From Lamellibrachia satsuma (taxonomy: Eukaryota > Annelida > Polychaeta > Sabellida > Siboglinidae), in contig BSQZ01000025.1 in the NCBI GenBank assembly GCA_033239005.1, positions 7,502,501 to 7,566,500 on the forward strand: DNA of 64,000 nucleotides, written 5' to 3'. Every line of letters starts with the position of its first letter. Positions within the stretch are counted from its first letter, which is position 1. Of this stretch, positions 38,001 to 45,600 are shown piece after piece. The notes under the pieces are model-generated. The model was not told the origin of the DNA and did no database searches. It saw only the letters and a program-made list of their open reading frames with translations. The translations under genes were made by a program, and so were the position numbers.

Positions 38001-41000
38001 ACAGTTAAACAACGAAAGCTCTTCTGATTTGGCTGCATCACCCGACACGTCATTTCAAAACCCATCCCGCAAGGCACCCTGAAGAAGACGGGAAAAACTG
38101 GCTGGTTAACATACAGGAAGGAGCACATACAAACATACTGCACACAGCAGAGGACAGGCAACGCTGGCGAGGACTGCGTGTGAGTGACACCCCTACGACT
38201 GCCCTGGTCAAAGAATGAAGGCGAAATATATATACATATATAATATTATATATATATATATATAATATACACACACATAGTAAATAATACATTTACATAG
38301 AGCCTAAATGTTAACAACTCATCTTGTACATTTCTTGTGACTGTTCAAGAATATACAAAACTGCTTAGAATGTTTAAAAGGCTTTTTTAAATCAGGCTAA
38401 TATGTTTATTATGTACTGTTGTTTTATCATGTTTGATATGATCCAAGGTTAACATTTTACATAGTCTTACATTTATTATTTTATTTATAAAAATATATAT
38501 TTTGAGTGTAAGCTTACTTTGAACAATAGTGTGATGTTAAGCACCATAGAGCACTAGGTGAACATGGCGCGCTACATAAATGTTCTATTTTATTACTATT
38601 TTATTACTATTACACAAATACAATACCTTCAATTTTTCAGTCAAACCTCACACAAGCTATCTTTAATTCTAACCTATCAGAAAATCATCAGATGATGGTA
38701 AACACAAGCTACCTGTCACCATTTGTGAGACACAACAGGTTTAGGATTAGGGTTCGTCTGAATGATTTACTCCATAGAAAGGGCGCCTTACCTAGCATGG
38801 TGTAGTGGAGATGAGTCATGTAGTCGCCAGGCATAGAAAGGGCGCCTTACCTAGCATGGTGTAGTGGACATGAGCCATGTAGTCGCCAGGCATAGAAAGG
38901 GCGCCTTACCTAGCATGGTGTAGTGGAGACGAGCCATGTAGTCGCCAGGCATAGAAAGGGCGCCTTACCTAGCATGGTGTAGTGGACACGAGTCATGTAG
39001 TCACCAGGCATAGAAAGGGCGCCTTACCTAGCATGGTGTAGTGGACATGAGCCATGTAGTCGCTAGGCATAGAAAGGGCGCCTTACCTAGCATGGTGTAG
39101 TGGAGATGAGCCATGTAGTCGCCAGGCATAGAAAGGGCGCCTTACCTAGCATGGTGTAGTGGAGATGAGCCATGTAGTCGCCAGGCATAGAAAGGGCGCC
39201 TTACCTAGCATGGTGTAGTGGAGATGAGCCATGTAGTCGCCAGGCATAGAAAGGCGCCTTACCTAGCATGGTGTAATGGAGATGAGCCATGTAGTCGCCA
39301 GGCATAGAAAGGCGCCTTACCTAGCATGGTGTAGTGGAGATGAGTCATGTAGTCGCCAGGCATAGAAAGGGCGCCTTACCTAGCATGGTGTAGTGGAGAC
39401 GAGTCATGTAGTCGCCAGGCATAGAAAGGGCGCCTTACCTAGCATGGTGTAGTGGAGATGAGCCATGTAGTCGCCAGGCATAGAAAGGGCGCCTTACCTA
39501 GCATGGTGTAGTGGAGACGAGTCATGTAGTCGCCAGGCATAGAAAGGGCGCCTTACCTAGCATGGTGTAGTGGAGAGGAGCCATGTAGTCGCCAGGCATA
39601 GAAAGGGCGCCTTACCTAGCATGGTGTAGTGGAGACGAGTCATGTAGTCGCCAGGCATAGAAAGGGCGCCTTACCTAGCATGGTGTAGTGGAGACGAGCC
39701 ATGTAGTCGCCAGGCATAGAAAGGGCGCCTTACCTAGCATGGTGTAGTGGAGACGAGTCATTTAGTCGCCAAGCATAGAAAGGGCGCCTTACCTAGCATG
39801 GTGTAGTGGACATGAGCCATGTAGTCGCCAGGCATAGAAAGGGCGCCTTACCTAGCATGGTGTAGTGGAGACGAGTCATGTAGTCGCCAGGCATAGAAAG
39901 GGCGCCTTACCTAGCATGGTGTAGTGGAGATGAGCCATGTAGTCGCCAGGCATAGAAAGGGCGCCGTACCTAGCATGGTGTAGTGGAGACGAGTCATGTA
40001 GTCGCCAGGCATAGAAAGGGCGCCTTACCTAGCATGGTGTAGTGGAGACGAGCCATGTAGTCGCCAGGCATAGAAAGGGCGCCTTACCTAGCATGGTGTA
40101 GTGGACATGAGCCATGTAGTCGCCAGGCATAGAAAGGGCGCCTTACCTAGCATGGTGTAGTGGAGACGAGTCATGTAGTCGCCAGGCATAGAAAGGGCGC
40201 CTTACCTAGCATGGTGTAGTGGAGACGAGTCATGTAGTCGCCAGGCATAGAAAGGGCGCCTTACCTAGCATGGTGTAGTGGAGACGAGTCATGTAGTCGC
40301 CAGGCATAGAAAGGGTGCCTTACCTAGCATGGTGTAGTGGAGACGAGTCATGTAGTCGCCAGGCATAGAAAGGGCGCCTTACCTAGCATGGTGTAGTGGA
40401 CATGAGCCATGTAGTCGCCAGGCATAGAAAGGGCGCCGTACCTAGCATGGTGTAGTGGAGACGAGCCATGTAGTCGCCAGGCATAGAAAGGGCGCCTTAC
40501 CTAGCATGGTGTAGTGGAGATGAGTCATGTAGTCGCCAGGCATAGAAAGGGCGCCTTACCTAGCATGGTGTAGTGGAGACGAGCCATGTAGTCGCCAGGC
40601 ATAGAAAGGGCGCCTTACCTAGCATGGTGTAGTGGAGACGAGCCATGTAGTCGCCAGGCATAGAAAGGGCGCCTTACCTAGCATGGTGTAGTGGAGACGA
40701 GTCATGTAGTCGCCAGGCATAGAAAGGGCGCCTTACCTAGCATGGTGTAGTGGAGATGAGCCATGTAGTCGCCAGGCAATGTCTTCTTGCGGAGTCGTCG
40801 CATAAATTTGAGTACGGTATCGGGAGGTTCCCCGTCACCCGTGGTAGATACAATGATCACGGCACATGTCTCCCGCTCAAGGTAGAACTGTATGGGTACA
40901 GGTAGACACAATGATCACGGCACATGTCTCCCGCTCAAGGTAGAACTGTATGGGTACAGGTAGACACAATGATCACGGCACATGTCTCCCGCTCAAGGTA

Positions 41001-41929
41001 GAACTGTATGGGTACAGGTAGATACAATGATCACGGCACATGTCTCCCGCTCAAGGTAGAACTGTATGGGTACAGGTAGATACAATGATCACGGCACATG
41101 TCTCCCGCTCAAGGTAGAACTGTATGGGTACAGGTAGATACAATGATCACGGCACATGTCTCCCGCTCAAGGTAGAACTGTATGGGTACAGCTAGACACA
41201 ATGATCACGGCACATGTCTCCCGCTCAAGGTAGAACTGTATGGGTACAGGTAGACACAATGATCACGGCACATGTCTCCCGCTCAAGGTAGAACTGTATG
41301 GGTACAGCTAGACACAATGATCACGGCGCATGTCTCCCGCTCAAGGTAGAACTGTATGGGTACAGGTAGATACAATGATCACGGCACATGTCTCCCGCTC
41401 AAGGTAGAACTGTATGGGTACTGATAAGGCCTTTTATTTTTTTCTTAGTTGCTTTAAGGATCCTCGGACCCAATATTTAAGCATTTGGCAAAAAACACCT
41501 TTTTCTCCTGGGTATGTTATCAAGTATTAATGCATTTGTCATCTTCATGGTGTACTCTCGAAACAAACTTATGATTATACACTCAATTTAAGATACTGGC
41601 TGATAATATTATAGGTGATCATCACCAGGCTTATTGTGTTTTGGCACACTTTTTTCGTCCATTTGGGGCACAAACCATTCGTGTAAACTGGAATTAACTG
41701 AACTTTTAGGAGTTAGAGTATTCTAGACTATGTTCCTGATGCTAAGAGTAGAATACCGCAAGTGTTGGTTGTAGGTAGTACCTACCCTTTTCTCTGTGAG
41801 ACTGAGACAATGCAGCTCAGCATTGAGCCCCTGTCCTGGGGCCCTGTCTGTAATCTCCTCCGCTATCCCCTGGGCCTGGCCTGTCTGGGAGCCATACAGC
41901 AGAAGAAACCGAGACTTGTCCGACGACAT
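19964..41929 (-). CDS. MTRR: Methionine synthase reductase (MTRR), complete, 14 coding exons, 765 aa
   Basis: Diflavin reductase that passes electrons from NADPH through FAD and FMN to reactivate cobalamin-dependent methionine synthase. Exons (minus): 41929-41786, 40887-40737, 37950-37833, 33783-33240, 32642-32499, 32215-32130, 32013-31854, 28856-28676, 28064-28022, 26469-26271, 25240-25122, 24633-24547, 23154-22913, 20043-19964. They sum to 2298 nt, all GT-AG and all in phase, giving 765 aa; human MTRR has about 700. Motifs in order: FMN loop GSQTGQAQ and [10 protein letters not shown] (flavodoxin domain); the linker; TYEPGDS and RAYSAAS (FAD); [32 protein letters not shown] and [15 protein letters not shown]-terminal RYVEDVW with the Trp that stacks on FAD. 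ATG 41929 follows an acceptor at 41940, so a 5' UTR exon lies further right. The extra length is in the exon-4 linker. Confidence 0.97.
20485..21030. repeat. 12/24-bp TCATCTCTTGCA minisatellite
   Basis: Units ATCATCTCTTGC / ATCAACTCTTAC arranged in higher-order 24- to 60-bp patterns, in MTRR intron 13. All + frames are open ([24 protein letters not shown]), so the ORFs are artefacts. Confidence 0.95.
21052..22583. repeat. 45-bp minisatellite, about 34 copies with higher-order structure
   Basis: Units GGTGGCTAACACATTGGGTG + AAATACAATGATAGAGACAA + ACCAG. Two sequence classes (ATAGAGACAAACC on the left, ACAGAGATAAACC on the right). A periodic variant CATGCAGTAAGAGAG near 21210, 21440 and 21715 marks a higher-order unit of about 230-280 bp. 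Open on both strands ([30 protein letters not shown]). Confidence 0.95.
22615..22745. mobile_element. Dispersed repeat, family shared with 33810-34190
   Basis: Contains TTTTTATTGTAAAATCATG, ATATAAACTATAATTATCTATTCTG and GCCCAAATGAGTTTTAATGAA. The same blocks occur in the same order at 33810-34190, where the middle is expanded. No coding. Confidence 0.65.
22913..23154 (-). CDS. MTRR: MTRR exon 13 (NADPH-binding C-terminal part)
   Basis: Acceptor TTCTGTGCAG, donor GTAAAC. Encodes [40 protein letters not shown] and [15 protein letters not shown]. The VCGDA.xMAKDV motif belongs to the NADPH site of diflavin reductases. Confidence 0.97.
23225..24425 (+). mobile_element. CR1-type LINE fragment on + inside MTRR intron 12
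   Basis: RT blocks are in order: [20 protein letters not shown], [50 protein letters not shown], then [40 protein letters not shown] and [19 protein letters not shown]. Several frameshifts make it dead. TA expansions sit at the LIYIND position (23714-23733) and at 24179-24190. The copy stops at about 24425 without the usual 3' tail. It is antisense to MTRR and belongs to the same subfamily as 62.1-63.5 kb. Confidence 0.9.
24547..24633 (-). CDS. MTRR: MTRR exon 12
   Basis: Acceptor AATTTTAG, donor GTTTGT. Encodes (R)[14 protein letters not shown], then [14 protein letters not shown](R). LFFGCRH is the conserved NADPH-domain motif. Confidence 0.93.
25122..25240 (-). CDS. MTRR: MTRR exon 11
   Basis: Acceptor GTTTGACAG, donor GTCAGA. 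Encodes [20 protein letters not shown], then [30 protein letters not shown] is the NADPH pyrophosphate-binding loop. Confidence 0.96.
25512..26040. repeat. 27-bp minisatellite, about 20 copies
   Basis: Units AATATGATTGGAGTTAATGT + AGATAAC in MTRR intron 10. Divisible by three and stop-free, so open on both strands ([18 protein letters not shown]). Confidence 0.95.
26271..26469 (-). CDS. MTRR: MTRR exon 10
   Basis: Acceptor TATTGCAG, donor GTGGTG. Encodes (S)[38 protein letters not shown] and [26 protein letters not shown] and GVCTGWL are FAD-domain hallmarks. Confidence 0.96.
27836..27960 (+). mobile_element. SINE body fragment
   Basis: CAGAAGAGACACTAAGAGCT, GTTGGTCCCTTCTATTTG and ATGCCAGGAGATGGAAAAGA match the body of the SINE at 14797-15165. 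The tRNA-like head is missing. Confidence 0.7.
28022..28064 (-). CDS. MTRR: MTRR exon 9 (43 nt)
   Basis: Acceptor CTTTCTAG, donor GTAAGTAAA. Encodes (E)[13 protein letters not shown](S). Corresponds to the H.P.LQ.R.YS FAD-binding motif; the usual Pro of RPYS is Ala here. Confidence 0.93.
28196..28480. mobile_element. Dispersed repeat, family shared with 19447-19790
   Basis: Non-coding copy of the same sequence family, same order of blocks, in MTRR intron 8. Confidence 0.6.
28676..28856 (-). CDS. MTRR: MTRR exon 8
   Basis: Acceptor AATTTTTCAG, donor GTAGGG. Encodes [20 protein letters not shown], then [17 protein letters not shown] and [15 protein letters not shown]. The [11 protein letters not shown] block is near-identical in vertebrate MTRR. 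The 18-bp array begins about 40 bp upstream of its acceptor. Confidence 0.97.
28895..29745. repeat. 18-bp minisatellite, about 47 copies
   Basis: Units TGATGCCGGTCTATGTAG / ...TAC in MTRR intron 7, close to the exon 8 acceptor. Five of six frames stay open over most of it ([33 protein letters not shown]), so the 359-, 289- and 336-aa ORFs are artefacts. Confidence 0.96.
29826..31690 (-). mobile_element. CR1-type LINE copy in MTRR intron 7, sense to the gene
   Basis: Starts (3' end) at 29826 with the tail GGCAGTCTTGTTAAAAC (minus). RT pieces: [73 protein letters not shown] and [14 protein letters not shown]. Farther 5' at 31173-31364 lies a pre-RT segment ([20 protein letters not shown]). Many stops, plus a deletion of about 200 bp relative to the 8-kb copy; dead. 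Confidence 0.88.
31854..32013 (-). CDS. MTRR: MTRR exon 7
   Basis: Acceptor TTCTTTCAG, donor GTAGGCC. Encodes (R)[37 protein letters not shown] and [16 protein letters not shown]. The ..LRAVPKK end matches the family's EIRAIPKK. Confidence 0.96.
32130..32215 (-). CDS. MTRR: MTRR exon 6
   Basis: Acceptor CTTGTTCAG, donor GTCAGT. Encodes [20 protein letters not shown], then EEVDKLLE(R). TYEPGDS.GV is the FAD-domain start motif. Confidence 0.95.
32499..32642 (-). CDS. MTRR: MTRR exon 5
   Basis: Acceptor TTCTTTGCAG, donor GTGAGTAA. Encodes [40 protein letters not shown] and LKMELDIS. The DAVKTAL.MELDIS segment aligns with the family's DAIKTTLLVELDIS. Confidence 0.94.
33240..33783 (-). CDS. MTRR: MTRR exon 4 (large linker exon)
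   Basis: Acceptor GTGCTGCAG, donor GTAGGTTC. Encodes (G)[16 protein letters not shown] (end of the flavodoxin domain), a low-conservation hinge of about 140 residues, and [20 protein letters not shown]. The hinge is longer than in vertebrates and accounts for the larger protein. Confidence 0.95.
33810..34190. repeat. Dispersed repeat with internal 35-bp tandem expansion, about 8 units
   Basis: Flanks match 22615-22745. The centre consists of repeated AAATAATGTTATACAGTATA + AACTATATCTATTCT units. Confidence 0.85.
34483..35215 (-). mobile_element. CR1-type LINE 3' fragment with scrambled 5' part
   Basis: 3' tail (TCTTGTTAAA)x2 at 34483-34497. ORF end [18 protein letters not shown] and [20 protein letters not shown] at 34577-34860. 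From about 34870 to 35215 short blocks of the same LINE recur out of order and partly duplicated. Confidence 0.8.
35274..37641 (-). mobile_element. Degenerate hAT DNA transposon, 2.37 kb
   Basis: Ends: CAGGCCTGGAGT at 35274 and, inverted, CAGGCCAGGGGT at 37641. Flanking 8-bp direct repeats are ACTGTGAC (35266-35273) and ACTGCGAC (37643-37650), seven of eight equal with one extra T on the right; 8 bp is the hAT rule. Subterminal TATTACTATTAC repeats occur at both ends. On minus, transposase remains are visible with stops: [39 protein letters not shown] and, at 35860-35899, the hAT hallmark ATILDPRY. It lies in MTRR intron 3 and ends about 190 bp from exon 3. Confidence 0.82.
37642..37772. repeat. 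ACTGTGACACCTAGGTGT tandem repeat
   Basis: Repeats of ACTGTGACACCTAGGTGTAC with a TTTCTTAAGTGCACATGT spacer in some units. It starts with the target-site duplication of the hAT element, so the insertion happened at or inside this repeat. ACACCTAGGTGT is itself palindromic. Confidence 0.85.
37833..37950 (-). CDS. MTRR: MTRR exon 3
   Basis: Acceptor TTACTTTGTAG, donor GTGTGT. Encodes (G)[36 protein letters not shown] and AT(G). LGDS.Y..FC is the FMN-isoalloxazine loop of the flavodoxin fold. Confidence 0.96.
38040..38225 (+). mobile_element. Possible LINE ORF2 C-terminal remnant
   Basis: Frame pieces such as [14 protein letters not shown] resemble the A.DR..WR.L tail found at the end of some Jockey/L1-like ORF2 proteins. 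Shortly downstream at 38530-38625 lies GGCGCGCTACATAAATGTTC + (ATTACT)n, like the 3' tail of such LINEs. Confidence 0.35.
38775..40736. repeat. 59-bp array carrying the MTRR exon 2 donor, about 34 copies
   Basis: On minus each unit is the last 40 nt of MTRR exon 2 (CCTGGCGACTACATGGCTCA + TCTCCACTACACCATGCTAG) plus 19 nt of intron (GTAAGGCGCCCTTTCTATG). The innermost unit is the real exon end. Nearly every copy keeps CTAG|GTAAGG, a good donor; two have GTACGG (39960s and 40430s), and two lack one G in the intron part. Confidence 0.97.
40737..40887 (-). CDS. MTRR: MTRR exon 2, flanked by arrays of its own splice sites
   Basis: Encodes [40 protein letters not shown] and [10 protein letters not shown](G). 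[10 protein letters not shown] is the FMN-binding loop. Acceptor CCCATACAG at 40888, donor GTAAGG at 40736. Phase 0 in, 1 out. Confidence 0.96.
40888..41420. repeat. 58-bp array carrying the MTRR exon 2 acceptor, about 9 extra copies
   Basis: On minus each unit is the first ~44 nt of exon 2 (TTCTACCTTGAGCGGGAGAC + ATGTGCCGTGATCATTGT..) plus 14 nt of intron (CTGTACCCATACAG). Every copy keeps the CATACAG|TTC acceptor. Confidence 0.97.
41786..41929 (-). CDS. MTRR: MTRR exon 1 (first coding exon)
   Basis: ATG at 41929 after the acceptor TTTCTTCTAG at 41940 (minus), so the leader exon is elsewhere. Encodes [20 protein letters not shown], then [20 protein letters not shown] and [16 protein letters not shown] is the FMN phosphate loop. 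Donor GTAGGT at 41785. Confidence 0.95.
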
Positions 41930-42229
41930 CTCTACTACCCTAGAAGAAACCAGAGAAACAATTCAACAACACAGAATATCAGTATTAATATGTGTTTGAA
42001 TATCTGGTGGACTATATTGTGATTTAAAATTTAGCTAATGGAAGATCAGATGTTATTTCGAGATATACATAAAGAACGTTTTTCTCAGTCAGGTTACATG
42101 ACAGCAATATGTATGTAGAATATATATAATGTGAAAACTACTGCCAAATAAATAATACATATTATATTTTGTACAAATTATGGTTATTCAGATGGTACTG
42201 ATTCTGGATTTATGCCCGGGCCACAAAAG

Positions 42230-42435
42230 AAAAGCATTATGTGGTTGTTCCTTTACCATTCTCTGGCTTTGTGAAAATGAGTACTTTTTTATATCCAGCC
42301 TACACTGAAAAGTGTAGATCGAATACGAGAAAATACAATTTTTTTACTGTGCAGGGTAGGTTGGTTATGAGAAAGTACTCATTTTCACAGAGGCAGAAGA
42401 CGATAAACGAATGGAACAAACTGTCAAGACAAATG
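42230..42435 (+). mobile_element. CR1 fragment with inverted partial copy
   Basis: + strand 42340-42435 reads [20 protein letters not shown] of the CR1 C-terminus. 42255-42310 is an inverted, diverged copy of the same stretch, forming an imperfect hairpin. Confidence 0.6.
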
Positions 42436-42724
42436 ATTGTCACTGTGTGAAACTTAAGGACTGGTTTGTGTGAATGTTAGCAGTGTCTTGTCTTGTAGTG
42501 GTACTGGCTAACACTCCTATGGAGTCAAATGATCAGGGTTGGGTGGCCATGCTATTTAATCGTGTTCGTTTGGGACTAAGTATGTGAGAGCTTGCTTAAA
42601 TTGCTGTGGTTCTGTGATGCTGGTTATTGTGCCTAGTAGTGAATTTCAATATTTTGTTGTTCGGGGAAAATAAGAAAATTTCGTACAGTTCATGCTGGTG
42701 TGGATGGTGTGAAAGGCTTAGCTA

Positions 42725-43290
42725 TTTAGATGCCGTGAGTGGCGTTGGACGGGCTGGAGGAGGTTTAGATGCCGTGAGTGGCGTTGGACGGGCTGGAGGA
42801 GGTTTAGAAGCTGTGAGTGGCGTTAGACGGGCTGGAGGAGGTTTAGATGCTGTGAGTGGCATTGGATGGGCTGGAAGAGGTTTAGAAGCCGTGAGTGGCG
42901 TTGGACGGGCTGGAGGAGGTTTAGATGCCATGAGTGGCGTTGGACGGGCTGGAGGAGGTATAGAAGCTGTGAGTGGCGTTGGACGGGCTGGAGGAGGTTT
43001 AGATGCCGTGAGTGGCGTTGGACGGGCTGGAGGAGGTTTAGAAGCCGTGAGTGGCGTTGGAGGTTTGGATGCCGTGAGTGGCGTTGGACGGGCTGGAGGA
43101 GGTTTAGAAGCTGTGAGTGGCGTTAGACGGGCTGGAGGAGGTTTAGAAGCTGTGAGTGGCGTTGGACGGGCTGGAGGAGGTTTAGATGCTGTGAGTGGCG
43201 TTGGATGGGCTGGAGGAGGTTTAGAAGCCGTGAGTGGCGTTGGAGGTTTAGATGCCGTGAGTGGCATTGGATGGGCTGGAGGAGGTTTCC
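42725..43290. repeat. 39-bp GC-richer minisatellite, about 14 copies
   Basis: Units GATGCCGTGAGTGGCGTTGG + ACGGGCTGGAGGAGGTTTA. Divisible by three; open on + (LDAVSGVGRAGGG) and - (PLTASKPPPARPT). The surroundings give no promoter, splice or family support for a protein. Confidence 0.95.
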
Positions 43291-43329
43291 GACAGGCAAG
43301 GATAGATGACTGTGGATTGCTTTGTGAAA

Positions 43330-43965
43330 TATGATGAGACGTCTGTTTGTTCTCCTGACTCTTAGTTGCTCAAGGTGTACTTTTTTTCTGACACACACCC
43401 AGTTTCTCTGGATGTGTTGTCATTGAACCATCTCTATTTTGTTAATGAGGACCTGGGTGTGGGTGTCCGACACGGATGATGAATATTCTAGGAGTGGAAG
43501 AACAAGGGTTGTGTAAGCTGTTGTTTTGATGTTTTGAGAGCATGAGTAGAGATTCTGACTGATGAATGCAAGGTTTTGCTGAGGCTGTGATTTGGTGGAT
43601 GTATTTATTCCAGGTGAAATCTTTAGCGATAGACTCCTAGATAGGGATGACTGTCAGTTTCCTGTAGTACTGAATCTCCTAGTGTGTAATTGAAGTGGTT
43701 TACATGTCTTGCATTTGTATGTCTCATAAGGAAGCATTTTTTCTCATAAGGAAGCATTTTTGAGGATTGAAGTGCATCTGCCAATCATGTTCCATTTATG
43801 CCCATTTGCTTAGATCTGTTTGTAGTTCTTGTGAATCAAATTCATTTTTTATTTCTCTGTAGAGGACACAGTCATCCATGAACAGACGGACTGTGGAGTG
43901 AATATTATCAGGTAGATCATTAATATATACCAGGAAGAGTAATGGTCTGTACCCTGGCTAAGGTG
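43330..43965 (-). mobile_element. Second LINE family, RT fragment
   Basis: On minus the frame reads LVYINDLPDNIHSTVRLFMD, DCVLYREIKNEFDSQELQTD, WQMHFNPQKC and LGDSVLQETDSHPYLGV, with stops. These are RT domain and thumb motifs of a non-LTR element distinct from the CR1 copies. D(M)DD reads FMDDC here. Confidence 0.75.
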
Positions 43966-43984
43966 CACCCGAAACAACTGTGAA

Positions 43985-44115
43985 TATATATGTTCAAATG
44001 TTTAAGAATAAAATTGATAGATATCTGATAAGATCGGGCTATATATAGATGACAGATTTGTTGGACTCTCAATAAACCAATGGCAATGGCTTTCCTGTCC
44101 ACTTGCCATCTGAAG
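43985..44115 (+). mobile_element. CR1 3' end fragment
   Basis: Encodes MFKNKIDRYLIRSGYI followed by the conserved 3' UTR (TTGGACTCTCAATAAACCAA... TCCACTTGCCATCTG), as in the other CR1 copies; breaks before the tail. Confidence 0.75.
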
Positions 44116-44843
44116 GGTTCAGCCTACTGTTATGTTTGCCACTGGCGACCATGTTAACGTTTTGTACAATTATAAGAAAATGGCACTTTCAAAAATTCTT
44201 AAACTTCTTGCCATCATCTCATTGACATGCTGATCGAGTTTAGTCAGTCTCGTAATTTTTTTAAAACAATTTCTGCATGAATTACTATGCACACGTGCCT
44301 TGTTGTGATAAATTTGCCAAAAATGCTTCCGCCTATTGAAATCATTTAAAAACCCACAATTACATTGTCAACATGTTCTACCAGCAAACTTGCCAATGAC
44401 AATGTGCCTGGCTCAAATGCAATTATCATGTCAGATATAACACATATCTAAAATTACTGTGCCCTACATTCGTGTGTAACACACTTGTAGCTTTGGATTG
44501 CAATCTTGTTACACCCAAATAATCAGAGCGATAATAGGGGAAATAAAGTTTAATGCACAGCAATAATTTGTCAAATTCGTGCTTTTAACATAATGGCCAG
44601 GGCATAGTCTCTTACTTTGTATTTAACAAGACACGATGCTCTTCTGTGTGTTGATTGTCAACAACAACCGATAGTAATAATGCAATCTCTGCACTGGGCC
44701 GCCCATCTGACAGCGCCAAACGAAGTGACTAACGTTCCGCGCGTCGATACGCCGAGATGAGGAAGGCGAGATGACGCAGCCTTACTTATATAGGCTGGCC
44801 GAGTCTCGCCCGTCGACGTGAACTCAGCGAGAAAAGAATTTGG
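44116..44843. other. Non-coding stretch left of the Harbinger element
   Basis: No genes or tandem repeats seen. 44690-44830 is CpG-richer (CCGCGCGTCGATACGCCGAG) and could be an old promoter, but nothing supports a transcript. Confidence 0.4.
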
Positions 44844-44957
44844 GGGCGTATTCTTTTTGTCGTCCGCGGAGCCACCGGAAGCGGAGAATGCGGAGAGGTA
44901 CAAAAAGAATAGACTTGGGAGAGGTTAGCAACCGCCTTGTTATCGCCCATAAACAAC

Positions 44958-45097
44958 ATGGACGCAGAAGCACTAGCCATGTCAATTGTAATCGAGGCTA
45001 TGTCAATTGTGAGCGATGTTTTTCTAAGCGACAATGACGACGACGACCTTAAATATGCCAGATATGCACACGAGTTCACAGTATCTGCTGTGATGTT
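44958..45097 (+). CDS. Candidate first exon of the Harbinger transposase
   Basis: ATG in AACATGG context; reads MDAEALAMSIVIEAMSIVSD, then VFLSDNDDDDLKYARYAHEF and TVSAVML, ending at the donor GTAAGT (45098). Acidic N-termini of this kind occur in Harbinger transposases. The join to the 45648 exon is not resolved; 45515-45549 (between TTTCAG and GTAATA) may be a small middle exon. Confidence 0.5.
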
Positions 45098-45600
45098 GTA
45101 AGTTAGTAGTATTTATTAAAATGGTATGTAATATTGTAATAAATAAACACGTTGTTTATAACTTTTGAGCCTAGGGCTAGGCCGCATATGTTAGTTGCAC
45201 CACATTACAGTTCTTTTTTTTGTGCGGCACTTTATTATTATGTATGTCTATGTCATATGTTATTGTTATCCATCCTTTGTAACGTTCATCATTTTAAGAT
45301 TAACATGCAATGCATGCTAATAAAAAAATAATAACGTCACTTTTCTTCATTTACAGGTAGCAAATAGAGTTGAAAAAGTCTCATGGATACTGAAAAAAAT
45401 AATAAAATTAAGATATGTTAAATAAATTTTACATCATTTATTAATAAGTGTTTCAGATTTGTTATTTTTTTACACATATTACATTGTTTTATATCTTCAT
45501 AAGTTTTATTATTTCAGTCTGAAGGTGGCCGCCTACCATTAAATCAAGGTAATAAAGCCTATAATTTATAGCATATTTTAAATAAATTTTACCCAAAAAA

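Noticed and set aside
42627..43334. 235-aa Gly-rich ORF and antisense Pro-rich 181-aa ORF
   Set aside because: 39-bp minisatellite, open in several frames on both strands. A structural or silk-like protein was considered, but there is no signal peptide, splice context or support on either side.
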